Shown here piece after piece: positions 7,907-17,134 of a stretch of 54,333 nt of DNA. The notes below the pieces were generated by a model. It did not search any database, was not told the DNA's origin, and saw nothing but the letters and a program-made list of their open reading frames with translations. Position 1 is the stretch's first letter; every line of letters starts with the position of its first letter. The stretch is from contig NZ_CAKRDI010000020.1 of the NCBI RefSeq assembly GCF_934309415.1, forward strand, positions 1-54,333. Reading direction: 5' to 3'. The position numbers and the translations under genes were made by a program. Source of the DNA: an uncultured Mediterraneibacter sp. Lineage in GTDB: Bacteria > Bacillota > Clostridia > Lachnospirales > Lachnospiraceae.

Positions 7907-10234
7907 TTATTTCTTCTTCCCTGCCGGACTCTTTTTAGACCCTGCGCTGCTTTTCGTACTGCTCCTCTTTGCAGCGCCACCCTGATTCTCCTGATTTCTC
8001 TCACTGCTTTTATAAAATCCGGCTGCGCGGTCATAGCAGGCTCTGAGCTGGTACTGATTGTTCAGTCCTTTGACTCCCACGGTCCTGCTTGTGACAAACT
8101 GATCCAGTTTTCTCATGTATTCATCAGAAGTGATAGAGCCTTCTGCCACATAGGTTAAACCTTTTTCCCAACTTGCAGTCAGTTCCGGATTGAGCAGTGA
8201 TTTGATAGAATGGTCTACCACGTCGTAAACCATTTCACCCTGCAGGGTCGGAGTGATGACCTGTGTCTTTTTATTCAGTGCCAGGTATTTAATATTGATC
8301 AATTTTTTCAGAATCTCAGCCCGTGTCGCACTGGTTCCGATTCCGCTTCCTTTGATCTGTGCGCGCAGCTCTTCATCTTCGATCAGCTGTCCTGCATTTT
8401 CCATGGCAAGAATCATGGAGCCGGAGTTATAACGCTTCGGAGGCGATGTCTCTCCTTCTTTGATATCCAGTGAACAGACCGGAAGGACTGCACCTTTTCT
8501 CAGAGATTTGATGACTTCAAATAATCCCTGATCCAGATTCTGATCTCCGGATCCATCTGCCGGATTCTCTGTATCTTCTGCTCCTGCTGCCTCAGCTTCT
8601 TCTGCATTTCTTGCAGTTTTTGTTTTTCCTGCTGTTGCACCGGCCGTTTCTGTTGCACGTTTTTTCGGAATTCCTGCCACTTTCAGATAGCCTTCCTCTG
8701 CCAGCACTTTAAAACTGGAAAAGAAGCTCTCTCCCTTGATTTTGGAAACGATCGCTACTTTCTGATAAACTGCCGGCGGATAAAAGATACTTAAAAATCG
8801 ACGAACGATCAGATCATACACTTTATGTGCCGTAGATGAAACGGAATTCAGTGCCCCCAGTCCCTGTCCGGTCGGAATGATCGCATAATGATCTGTAATC
8901 TGCTTATCATTGACATATCTCGTTTTTGCCAGTGTCTTGTAACTTCCAAAATTTAAGATGTCCTGCATATACTGGGATGCCATCGGATATTTTGACAGAC
9001 CATTTAAATTCCTCGTGATTTCCTTTGCCACTGCAGTGGAAAGGACACGGGCGTCGGTTCTCGGGTAAGTCACCAGCTTTTTCTCATACAGTTCCTGCAC
9101 AATTCGAAGTGTCTCATCCGGACTGATCTTGAAGCGCTTGGAACAGTCGTTCTGAAGCTCCGCCAGATTATATAAGAGCGGCGGATTCTTCTTTTCTTTC
9201 TTCTTTTCTATGGACTCGATCTGACACATGAGCTGTCCTGAGTCTGTATTCTGCATCTGTGCTGTCGATGCCACACTTGCTGTATGATTTCCTGCTGTGT
9301 GATTCATCCCCTGAGTCCTGCCTGCTGCCTGTACATTTCCTGCCACACCTGTTCCATTCGGAAGTGCTGCATTTCCACCGGGATTTGCTGTCTCACCTTT
9401 CAGATAAGCAATCAGTTCTTCCGCTTTCTCCCGCTCTTTGAATCCATTTTCTTTATACAGATCAAAGGATTCAAAGTACCGGGAACCTTTCACTGCACGC
9501 CATTCTCCTTCAAACGTATGGCCTGAAGCATCGATCGTGCTGAGCACACGGTAAAACGGTGTCTTGACAAAATCGCGAATCTCACGCTCTCTTCTTACTA
9601 CCATTCCGAGAACACAGGTCATTACCCGGCCTACGGAAATGACAGAATAATTGGTGTGGAGGTAATTGGAAATGCTGTTCCCGTATTTTAATGTCAGGAT
9701 TCTGGAGAAATTGATTCCCATCAGATAATCTTCTTTGGCTCTCAGATAAGCGGATGCCGCAAGATTGTCGTATTCAGCCAGGTCTTTTGCCTCCCGGATT
9801 CCGCGCAGGATCTCTTCTTCTGTCTGGGAATCAATCCAGACTCTGCGTCGTTCTTTTCCGGTCACATGCGCTTCCTGCTCCACCAGGCGGTAAATGTATT
9901 CTCCCTCACGTCCGGAGTCAGTACAGACATAGATCCGGTCCACGTCTTTTCTTGTAAGAAGTCCGCTTACGATCTTGAACTGTTTTGCCACTCCCGGAAT
10001 GACTTCGTATTTAAATTCTTCGGGAATAAAAGGCAGAGTATCGAGACTCCACCTTTTTAATGCAGGATCATATTCTTCCGGATAGCTCATCGTCACCAGA
10101 TGTCCCACACACCAGGTAACGATTGCTTCATCCGATTCCAGATATCCATCGTTCCTTCGGGTATTTAATTTTAATGCTTTTGCGAATTCCTGAGCAACGC
10201 TCGGTTTCTCCGCGATGTATACTGATTTTCCCAT
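7907..10234 (-). CDS. topB: DNA topoisomerase III (type IA)
   Basis: Relaxes and decatenates DNA by single-strand passage. The TOPRIM domain starts at SVYIAEKPSVAQ and carries CTDSGREGEYI (residues about 105-115). The active-site tyrosine is Tyr390 in VTYPRTDAR. At 775 residues it is longer than usual. Extra length comes from a low-complexity Asn/Thr/Gly/Ala linker at about 280-335, an Ala/Glu-rich insert at about 545-595, and a Lys/Ser-rich tail that may bind DNA. The ribosome binding site is weak. It follows galM by 24 bp and ppk1-galM by one further short gap, suggesting read-through transcription. A conjugative-element origin is possible for the TopB family, but no such genes surround it. 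Confidence 0.92.
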   Translation of the reverse strand: MGKSVYIAEKPSVAQEFAKALKLNTRRNDGYLESDEAIVTWCVGHLVTMSYPEEYDPALKRWSLDTLPFIPEEFKYEVIPGVAKQFKIVSGLLTRKDVDRIYVCTDSGREGEYIYRLVEQEAHVTGKERRRVWIDSQTEEEILRGIREAKDLAEYDNLAASAYLRAKEDYLMGINFSRILTLKYGNSISNYLHTNYSVISVGRVMTCVLGMVVRREREIRDFVKTPFYRVLSTIDASGHTFEGEWRAVKGSRYFESFDLYKENGFKEREKAEELIAYLKGETANPGGNAALPNGTGVAGNVQAAGRTQGMNHTAGNHTASVASTAQMQNTDSGQLMCQIESIEKKKEKKNPPLLYNLAELQNDCSKRFKISPDETLRIVQELYEKKLVTYPRTDARVLSTAVAKEITRNLNGLSKYPMASQYMQDILNFGSYKTLAKTRYVNDKQITDHYAIIPTGQGLGALNSVSSTAHKVYDLIVRRFLSIFYPPAVYQKVAIVSKIKGESFFSSFKVLAEEGYLKVAGIPKKRATETAGATAGKTKTARNAEEAEAAGAEDTENPADGSGDQNLDQGLFEVIKSLRKGAVLPVCSLDIKEGETSPPKRYNSGSMILAMENAGQLIEDEELRAQIKGSGIGTSATRAEILKKLINIKYLALNKKTQVITPTLQGEMVYDVVDHSIKSLLNPELTASWEKGLTYVAEGSITSDEYMRKLDQFVTSRTVGVKGLNNQYQLRACYDRAAGFYKSSERNQENQGGAAKRSSTKSSAGSKKSPAGKKK

Positions 10235-10258
10235 AAATATTTCTATTGTTCTTTCTCT

Positions 10259-11305
10259 TTATTTGCAGGAAAAACGATACGCTGTCTTTGTATCGTATTT
10301 CTCGCCTTTCTTGCAGATCGGTCCCGGGAAATTGTCGTGATGAATGGCATCCGGATAATACTGTGTTTCCAGACAGATTGCAGCTCTGCTCTCATATACT
10401 GCGCCATTTCTTCCTGCCTCGTGGTCCAGGAAATTAGCTGTATATACCTGCACGCCCGGAAGGTCTGTCCATACTTCCATCACAATGCCACTGACATCTC
10501 CGGTCACCTCTGCCACTTTATCAAATTTTCCTTCATTTTTCAATACCCAGTTATGGTCGTAACCATTTCCGAATTTCAGTGGTTCGTAATCTGCATTGAT
10601 CTCTGCGCCTACTTTTTTTTCTGCACGGAAATCCATCGGTGTTCCTTCTACGGAACGGATTTCTCCGGTCGGAATGGACTGTGCTGTTGCCGGGGTGAAT
10701 TCATCCGCATCGAGTACCAGTGTATGTTCCAGCACATCTCCGCTCTTATGTCCGTTGAGGTTGAAATAGCTGTGGTTTGTCATATTGATGATCGTATCCT
10801 GATCCGGCTCTGCCTGATAGTGGATCGTCAGTGTATTTTCCTCATCCAGACTGTAAGTCACGTACATATCCAGTGTTCCCGGATATCCCTGATCCCCGTC
10901 CGGGCTGTGCATCTTGAATGTGACATGATCGTCTGCATTTTCTACCACTTCCCACATTCTTTTGTGGTAGAAATCCAGTCCACTGTGAAGGTTGTTCTCA
11001 CCATCATTTTTTGTGAGTTCATATTTCACACCATTGATCTCGATTTCTGCTCCACCGATGCGGTTTGCATTTCTTCCGACTGACGCTCCCATCGCTGCAT
11101 CGCTTGCTTCATAACCGACCGGTGCATCATATCCAAGTGTCACTTCTACCGGATTATTCTCCTTGTCCGGAACAACTACATTGAGTAATGTTGCACCGAA
11201 ATCAGATACCTCTACTTCCATTCCGGCATCATTTTTCATAGTGTATGCATACGCTTTTTCACCTTTTGCTGTTGTTCCGAAACTTCTGATCTGTAATTTG
11301 TCCAT
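10259..11305 (-). CDS. galM: Aldose 1-epimerase (mutarotase)
   Basis: Interconverts the alpha and beta anomers of galactose or glucose ahead of the Leloir pathway. The 348-residue product has the family segments GRNANRI (about 75-81), LHSGLDFYHKRMW (about 104-116), NMTNHSYFNLNGH with the catalytic His (about 173-185), GYDHNWVL, and ESRAAICLETQYYPDAIHH with the catalytic Glu near the end. I chose the ATG at 11305 because the in-frame ATG 15 bp upstream is part of the ATGGAGGATAAT Shine-Dalgarno region itself. It sits between ppk1 (31 bp) and topB (24 bp) on the same strand; no other galactose genes are near. Confidence 0.92.
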   Translation of the reverse strand: MDKLQIRSFGTTAKGEKAYAYTMKNDAGMEVEVSDFGATLLNVVVPDKENNPVEVTLGYDAPVGYEASDAAMGASVGRNANRIGGAEIEINGVKYELTKNDGENNLHSGLDFYHKRMWEVVENADDHVTFKMHSPDGDQGYPGTLDMYVTYSLDEENTLTIHYQAEPDQDTIINMTNHSYFNLNGHKSGDVLEHTLVLDADEFTPATAQSIPTGEIRSVEGTPMDFRAEKKVGAEINADYEPLKFGNGYDHNWVLKNEGKFDKVAEVTGDVSGIVMEVWTDLPGVQVYTANFLDHEAGRNGAVYESRAAICLETQYYPDAIHHDNFPGPICKKGEKYDTKTAYRFSCK

Positions 11306-11336
11306 TGAATTATCCTCCATTTTTATAAATATTTTG

Positions 11337-13493
11337 TCATTTCTTGAATTTAAACACTTTCAGCACTCTCTGCAGCAGTCCTGTCGCTTTCTTTTTCTTC
11401 GCGGTCTGCACGCTGACTCTTCTTGTCTGTGCCTGGATTGCTTCTTTCATGAACTGCTCCTGTGCATTGACCTGACGTTCTGCTGCCGGCTTCCTGTGGT
11501 ATGTTCCGTCACTTCCCATCTCTCTGGCTTTTACATTATCTGCCAGCATCACACGAAGCTGGTGGATCAGTCTCTTTCTGATTTCCTCGTTATAGACCGG
11601 ACACGCCACTTCCACACGGTTCTCGGTATTTCTGGTCATCATATCTGCAGAGCCTATGTAAACTTTTGCATCCTCGCCTTTTCCAAATACAAACAGACGC
11701 GGATGTTCCAGATATCGCCCTACAATGCTGGTCACTGTCAGATTCTCTGTTTTCCCCGGGATTCCCGGAAGAATACAGCAGATTCCACGGACGAGCAGAT
11801 CAGTCCTGACTCCTGCCTGCGATGCCTCGCATACTTTCCGGATGAAATCCATATCTGTCACAGAGTTCATTTTCATAACGATACGCCCCTCTGCGCCTTT
11901 CTGGATTTCTTCATCCATCAACGCCAGCACTTTCTGTTTCAGGCTGGTCGGTGACACGATCAGATGACGGTACACGCCGTTCAGATTACTGATGGACATG
12001 TTTTTAAAGAACACTGCCGCATCCTCACCGATCTCCTGACTGGAAGTCATCAGCGAATAATCAGTGTACATTTTCGCAGTCTTCTCATTGTAATTTCCGG
12101 TTCCGACCTGCGTAATGTAACGGATGGCATTTCTGTTTTTCATATCCGTTCTGTCACGGTAAGTGATCAGGCAGATCTTAGAATGGACTTTATAGCCTTT
12201 AAATCCATACAGTACGCGGCATCCTGCTTCTTCCAGACGCTCAGACCACTCAATGTTGTTCTGCTCATCAAACCGCGCGCGCAGCTCGATCAGTACTGTA
12301 ACTTCCTTGCCATTCTCTGCTGCCGCACACAGATATTCTACCAGTCTCGCCTTCTTTGCCAGACGATAGATTGTGATCTTGATCGTCAGGACATCCGGAT
12401 CTGTCGCCGCCTCACGCAGAAGCTGAAGAAACGGTTCCATACTCTCGTATGGATAGCACAGCAACACATCTTTTCTCTTCACCTGCGCCATCACGCTTCC
12501 TTCTTTTAGCATAGCTGCCGGCTGCGGGGCAAACGGTGCATCAGTCAGGGAACGTTTCATGGATTCCGGAAGTTTATCTGCAATAGCGAAAATAAAATCC
12601 AGCTTCATTGGCATCTTCGTGCGGAAAATGCATTCTGACGTAATGTGGAATTTCTCGCAGAAATATTTTTCCATCTCTTTGCTCAGTGAATTGGCCACTT
12701 CCAGACGCACCGGGGCAAGTTTGGTTCTGCGGTGCAATGTCTCCTTCATCACATGACGGAAATCTCCACTTTCTGCATAAGCCGCTCCGTTCGGTGATAC
12801 ATCTGCATTTCGTGTCACGCAGATGTAATTCTTATCTGACACCTGATACTGGTCAAATACAAGCTCTACATATTCGAGAATCAGTTTTTCCATGCGGATG
12901 TAGCGGATGTCATATCCCGGCAGATATAAAATATTGGAAATATACTGCGGTACCGGTATGATTCCAAGTTTGATCTTATCTCCTTTTTTCAGGCTGGCTG
13001 TCACATACAGTTCTTTGCTCAGAAGATGCGGGAATGGATGATTCGCATCTACAATCTGCGGAGATAATACCGGCATGATTTCTTCTTTGAAGTATTTCTT
13101 GACATACTTTTTCTCCTGCGGCTCAAGTTCTTTAAAATCCAGGCCGCATACGCCGTAAGGACTCAGCTGCTTCTTGATCTCTGTATATGTCTTGTCCCGT
13201 TCTTTGTACAGCGGCGCCACTGCCTTGTAAATGGCGTCCAGCTGCTGTTTCGCTGTCATGCCGGAACGCTGGTCTTTCTTCTTTGGCTCCGCTGCTGCCA
13301 TGTCATACAGACTTCCCACACGGACCATAAAGAACTCATCCAGGTTACTTGTAAAGATTGCAACAAATTTCATCCGCTCCATCAGTGGAACGTTTTCATC
13401 CTGTGCTTCTTCCAGCACACGCTGGTTAAACCGCAGCCAGGATAATTCCCTGTTCTGGGTATAATCCAGAATTTCTGTTTTCTTTTCTTCCAT
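11337..13493 (-). CDS. ppk1: Polyphosphate kinase 1
   Basis: Makes long-chain inorganic polyphosphate from ATP, and can work in reverse. At 718 residues it has the normal PPK1 length and domain order. The N domain (NRELSWLRFNQRVLEEA) comes first, then head and two phospholipase-D-like C domains. The autophosphorylated histidine is His437 in KVHSKICLI, and a second conserved His lies in LEHPRLFVF. The tail after about residue 690 is Lys-rich. GAGGAGG precedes the ATG. Downstream come galM and topB with gaps of 31 and 24 bp. No ppx gene is next to it. Confidence 0.95.
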   Translation of the reverse strand: MEEKKTEILDYTQNRELSWLRFNQRVLEEAQDENVPLMERMKFVAIFTSNLDEFFMVRVGSLYDMAAAEPKKKDQRSGMTAKQQLDAIYKAVAPLYKERDKTYTEIKKQLSPYGVCGLDFKELEPQEKKYVKKYFKEEIMPVLSPQIVDANHPFPHLLSKELYVTASLKKGDKIKLGIIPVPQYISNILYLPGYDIRYIRMEKLILEYVELVFDQYQVSDKNYICVTRNADVSPNGAAYAESGDFRHVMKETLHRRTKLAPVRLEVANSLSKEMEKYFCEKFHITSECIFRTKMPMKLDFIFAIADKLPESMKRSLTDAPFAPQPAAMLKEGSVMAQVKRKDVLLCYPYESMEPFLQLLREAATDPDVLTIKITIYRLAKKARLVEYLCAAAENGKEVTVLIELRARFDEQNNIEWSERLEEAGCRVLYGFKGYKVHSKICLITYRDRTDMKNRNAIRYITQVGTGNYNEKTAKMYTDYSLMTSSQEIGEDAAVFFKNMSISNLNGVYRHLIVSPTSLKQKVLALMDEEIQKGAEGRIVMKMNSVTDMDFIRKVCEASQAGVRTDLLVRGICCILPGIPGKTENLTVTSIVGRYLEHPRLFVFGKGEDAKVYIGSADMMTRNTENRVEVACPVYNEEIRKRLIHQLRVMLADNVKAREMGSDGTYHRKPAAERQVNAQEQFMKEAIQAQTRRVSVQTAKKKKATGLLQRVLKVFKFKK

Positions 13494-13584
13494 TTTCCCG
13501 CCTCCTCTTTTTCCTGACTATCTTATTCATCTCAGTATTTTCATAATAATCATATGAAACTGAATTATATTTTTCTAAACCTAT

Positions 13585-13622
13585 TAGAATATGCCTGAAA
13601 AATCATTCTTACAATCTGTAAG
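13585..13622 (+). repeat. Family A repeat, partial copy 2
   Basis: AGAATATGCCTGAAAAATCATT followed by CTTACAATCTG aligns with the left half of the copy at 111. The right arm is missing. It lies in the leader region between the patatin gene and ppk1. Confidence 0.6.
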
Positions 13623-13633
13623 CAGTAACAAAA

Positions 13634-14494
13634 TTACTGCAAATACGCCATCAAATCATCCATCTTGCGCTCCATGTAATGATATCCATGTTCATAGAAT
13701 GCAAGCAGTGCTTCCTGATTCCGTTCGATTCTGGAAACTGGTTTTACGTGTGGTCTTAATACAAAGATCTCTCCACGCTTCTCAAGCTGATCAATGTGGT
13801 TCATTGTCTTGTTGTACATAAAGCTTCTTCTCAGAATGGTTCTGACTACGTTCGGATATGACTTGTATGCTTTTTTATAGAGCTGCTGCATTGCCGGAGA
13901 CAGTACCTGCTTGCGGTATCCTTCATTTTTTGTGAGGATCACAACGATTTTCTCATTCCCAAGCTCCTGCGCTCTCTTAATCGGAACTGAATCTGCCAGT
14001 CCACCGTCCAGATATGGCACATCATCAATGTTCACGATTGGAGTCAGCAGCGGCATACTGCTGGATGCGCGGCAGATCTTCATCAGACGCTCGCGGTCGC
14101 TCTCTTCTGTCATATACTCTGCTTTTCCTGTCAGGCAGTTTGTTGTCACCAGTTCACAGTGGATGTCTGACTGAAAATATGTATCAAAGTCAAATGGAAT
14201 CATCTCGTTTGGATATTTATCAAAGATCAGATCCATGTTCATCAGGCTGCGGTTGCGGATCGTGTCGCGGAATCCATAAAGATATTTTCCATTCTTCTCT
14301 TCCGGAATCATGCAGTCTCTTGTTCTTCCCGGCTGTTTGGAGACATAATCTACTGCATTGCATGCACCTGCTGATACACCGATCACATCTGACATATATA
14401 CATCCTGTTCCATCAGATAATCCAGAGCTCCTGAAGTAAATACACCTCGTGTCGCACCACCTTCAAGAACCAGGGTTGCTTTCTTTATTGTCAT
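13634..14494 (-). CDS. Patatin-like phospholipase family protein
   Basis: Predicted serine acyl hydrolase with a Ser-Asp dyad. The oxyanion loop is EGGATRGVFT (residues 11-20), the nucleophile elbow is GVSAG (39-43, Ser41), and the catalytic Asp is in DGGLADSVP (about 167-175). The 286-residue length fits the bacterial YjjU-type family. No signal peptide or membrane segment is seen, so it is likely cytosolic. The lipid substrate is unknown. GAAAGAGG precedes the ATG. It is transcribed toward ppk1 across 140 bp. Confidence 0.88.
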   Translation of the reverse strand: MTIKKATLVLEGGATRGVFTSGALDYLMEQDVYMSDVIGVSAGACNAVDYVSKQPGRTRDCMIPEEKNGKYLYGFRDTIRNRSLMNMDLIFDKYPNEMIPFDFDTYFQSDIHCELVTTNCLTGKAEYMTEESDRERLMKICRASSSMPLLTPIVNIDDVPYLDGGLADSVPIKRAQELGNEKIVVILTKNEGYRKQVLSPAMQQLYKKAYKSYPNVVRTILRRSFMYNKTMNHIDQLEKRGEIFVLRPHVKPVSRIERNQEALLAFYEHGYHYMERKMDDLMAYLQ

Positions 14495-14538
14495 ACTTTT
14501 CTACCTCTTTCCTGCTGTCTCAGACTCTTTCATATGAA

Positions 14539-14578
14539 AACTCGGAGAGGAACTCCTGTATGTCCTCCTCTCCGAGTT
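14539..14578. other. Strong 12-bp hairpin upstream of the patatin gene
   Basis: AACTCGGAGAGG (14539-14550) pairs exactly with CCTCTCCGAGTT (14567-14578). U-rich sequence follows on the plus strand and TTTTC on the minus strand. It may be an old terminator or a 5' leader structure, because it lies 45 bp upstream of the patatin start. Confidence 0.5.
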
Positions 14579-14743
14579 CTTTATCCTTTATATTTTCTTG
14601 TTTCCATAAATTCTCTTATTTCTTCTGTACTTCGTAAATATACTCCACGTGTAAATATCATGTTCTCACCTATATTATATGAGTTGCTCGCTCCTTTTTC
14701 AATATATTTATCCCGAAAGCATTTCTTTTTATGCCAGTTTTTC

Positions 14744-14886
14744 GTTACTGTTCAGACCAGAGCTAATCACTCTGCTGATTAGCTCTGAGGATGCACGTTT
14801 TGGCCTGAATGCATCTCGCCCATCGTCGTAGACGATTCTAAATGGCGAGATGCGTTACTGTTTACAGCTATGCTGTGAACAGTAAC
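14744..14886 (-). mobile_element. Family B MITE-like element, full copy with perfect 8-bp target duplication
   Basis: Complete 143-bp element in reverse orientation, with modules H3, H2 and H1 in that order. It starts GTTACTGTTCAG and ends GTGAACAGTAAC. AGTTTTTC lies directly before it (14736-14743) and again directly after (14887-14894), a perfect 8-bp duplication. The H3 stem here is AGAGCTAATCA/TGATTAGCTCT, whereas other copies have a CATG-type end, so both arms changed together. Confidence 0.85.
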
Positions 14887-15044
14887 AGTTTTTCTGTCTC
14901 AAACTGCTCGTTCTTTCATTTTGTTTTTAATGATTTGACAAATTTTCTTTGAATCATTCTTCTTTTCTAATCCTTTATCCTGTATTTTCTCTGCACCTCT
15001 TGCCTTTTCCCTTTCTTCTATGTTAATATAAGCGTTGGTATTTT

Positions 15045-15189
15045 GTTACTGTTCTCAATAAAACTGCAAACAGCAACAGATCTCATCATATCAATCACCT
15101 TTGGCGATTTGTGAGACATATTTCACTCAACAGTACGTGCATCCTTTGTCTGAATCAGCAAAATGGGTGCCGCAGAAACAAACAGTAAC
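15045..15189 (+). mobile_element. Family B element, decayed full copy
   Basis: Starts GTTACTGTTCTC, keeps a recognisable H1 up to 15077, then an eroded H2 (ATCTCATCAT...GCGATTTGTGAGA) and a scrambled H3, and ends AACAGTAAC. No target duplication remains. It lies 60 bp upstream of the ABC-F gene, so it forms part of that gene's upstream region. Confidence 0.6.
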
Positions 15190-15248
15190 AATATTGGACT
15201 ATGAAGATAATGCGATAATTAAAAAATCAGATCAATAAGGAGAAAAAC

Positions 15249-16883
15249 ATGATTAGTGCAAATAACGTAACCCTCCGCGTCGGGAAAAAGGCGCTGTTCG
15301 AAGACGTTAATATCAAATTTACTGAAGGTAACTGCTACGGAATGATTGGTGCCAACGGTGCCGGAAAATCTACATTTCTGAAGATTTTATCCGGACAGCT
15401 TGAGCCGACTTCCGGTGATGTAGTCATCACTCCGGGAGAGCGTCTTTCTTTCCTGCAGCAGGATCACTTCAAATACGATGAATTCCCGGTTCTCGATACA
15501 GTGATTATGGGAAATGCCCGCCTGTATGAGATCATGAAAGAGAAAGAGGAGATCTACGCAAAAGAAGATTTCACAGATGAAGACGGAATCAAAGCCAGTG
15601 AACTGGAAGCTGAGTTCGCTACAATGGATGGATGGGAAGCTGAATCCGATGCTGCCAACCTTCTGAACGGACTTGGTATCGACACAGAGCTTCACTACAA
15701 GCTGCTGAAAGATCTGACAGGTTCTGAAAAGGTCAAAGTACTTCTTGCCCAGGCACTGTTCGGTAACCCGGATATTCTTCTGCTCGACGAGCCTACCAAC
15801 CATTTGGATCTGGATGCGATCGCATGGCTGGAAGAATTCCTGATCAACTTTAACAACACAGTCATCGTTGTATCCCATGACCGTTACTTCCTGAACAAGG
15901 TATGTACACACATTGCGGATATCGACTATGGCAAGATCCAGCTCTATGCCGGAAACTATGATTTCTGGTATGAGTCCAGCCAGCTACTCATCCGTCAGAT
16001 GAAAGAAGCAAACAAGAAGAAAGAAGAAAAGATCAAAGAGCTGCAGGAATTTATTTCCCGATTCAGCGCCAACGCTTCCAAGTCCAAACAGGCAACTTCC
16101 AGAAAGCGTGCTCTTGAGAAGATTCAGCTTGATGAGATCAAACCTTCCAGCCGTAAATACCCTTATATCGATTTCCGTCCAAACCGTGAGATCGGGAACG
16201 AAGTGCTTACCGTTGAAGGACTTTCCAAAACAATTGATGGAGAAAAGATCCTGGATAACTTAAGCTTTACATTAGGCCGTGAGGACAAGGTTGCTTTTGT
16301 CGGCGGAAATGAATTTGCAAAGACGATCCTGTTCAAAATCCTGATCGGTGAGATGGAACCGGATGAGGGAACTTATAAATGGGGTGTTACAACATCTCAG
16401 GCTTATTTCCCGAAGGATTTCGGCGGTGAGTTTGACAATGACTATAACATCACAGAGTGGCTGACACAGTATTCTGAGGAAAAGGATGTTACTTATGTCC
16501 GTGGATTCCTTGGAAGAATGCTCTTCTCCGGTGAAGACGGTGTGAAGAAAGTATCTGTCCTCTCCGGTGGTGAGAAGGTGCGCTGTCTGCTCTCCAAGAT
16601 GATGATCTCCGGAGCAAATGTACTGCTTCTTGACGAGCCTACCAACCACCTTGACATGGAATCTATCACAGCCCTGAACAACGGACTGATCAAATTCCCG
16701 GGTGTGCTGCTCTTCACTTCCAGAGACCACCAGATCGTACAGACAACAGCCAACCGTATCATGGAGATCGTTCCGGGTGGTAAACTGATCGATAAGATCA
16801 CAACTTACGATGAATATCTGGAAAGCGATGAAATGGCAAGAAAGAGACAGACTTATACTGTTCAGACTGAGGATGAAGATTAA
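15249..16883 (+). CDS. ABC-F family ATPase, YkpA type
   Basis: Two fused nucleotide-binding domains without membrane segments, so a soluble ribosome-associated ATPase. The 544 residues align by memory with B. subtilis YkpA over their full length. NBD1 has Walker A GANGAGKS (residues 34-41) and Walker B LLLDEPTNHLD, but its signature is LTGSEKVK in place of LSGGE. The linker is ANASKSKQATSRKRALEK. NBD2 has a non-standard Walker A (GGNEFAKT), a normal LSGGEKVR, and SRDH where the switch His is normally SHDH. YkpA also has a degenerate second Walker A, so that part is a family trait. AAGGAG precedes the ATG. A resistance role is not implied. Confidence 0.9.
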   Translation: MISANNVTLRVGKKALFEDVNIKFTEGNCYGMIGANGAGKSTFLKILSGQLEPTSGDVVITPGERLSFLQQDHFKYDEFPVLDTVIMGNARLYEIMKEKEEIYAKEDFTDEDGIKASELEAEFATMDGWEAESDAANLLNGLGIDTELHYKLLKDLTGSEKVKVLLAQALFGNPDILLLDEPTNHLDLDAIAWLEEFLINFNNTVIVVSHDRYFLNKVCTHIADIDYGKIQLYAGNYDFWYESSQLLIRQMKEANKKKEEKIKELQEFISRFSANASKSKQATSRKRALEKIQLDEIKPSSRKYPYIDFRPNREIGNEVLTVEGLSKTIDGEKILDNLSFTLGREDKVAFVGGNEFAKTILFKILIGEMEPDEGTYKWGVTTSQAYFPKDFGGEFDNDYNITEWLTQYSEEKDVTYVRGFLGRMLFSGEDGVKKVSVLSGGEKVRCLLSKMMISGANVLLLDEPTNHLDMESITALNNGLIKFPGVLLFTSRDHQIVQTTANRIMEIVPGGKLIDKITTYDEYLESDEMARKRQTYTVQTEDED

Positions 16884-16889
16884 ACTGAA

Positions 16890-16960
16890 TTTCTTGCAGA
16901 TGTCATAAAATCATAAGATAGAGATCATCTGTTAAATGATTTTTCAGACACACTCTAGAT
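16890..16960. repeat. Family A repeat, copy 3 (right half best kept)
   Basis: ATGATTTTTCAGACACACTC at 16936-16955 is the reverse of the family core. The left half is eroded but shows CATAAAATCAT. It lies between the ABC-F stop and its terminator. Confidence 0.55.
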
Positions 16961-16980
16961 CCAAAATATAATATCATTAT

Positions 16981-17039
16981 AAAAAACAGAGGATGAAAAT
17001 TCCTGCAATATGCATAGGAACTTTCATCCTCTGTTTTTC
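16981..17039. terminator. Bidirectional terminator after the ABC-F gene
   Basis: AAAAACAGAGGATGAAA pairs with TTTCATCCTCTGTTTTT, with a smaller inner stem TTCCT/AGGAA. T-runs follow on both strands. It lies about 100 bp past the stop codon. Confidence 0.9.
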
Positions 17040-17134
17040 TAGATTTTATAACTGAATTTTTTAATCTCATTCCATAAATTCTAAAAACGTTTTTAGTGAA
17101 ACTCTTAGAATTAGAATTCCCGGATTACAGGATT

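Noticed and set aside
14744..14886. Assigning family B to the IS66 family
   Set aside because: The 8-bp duplication fits, but the terminal bases are GTTA and not GTAA, and no transposase is in the window.
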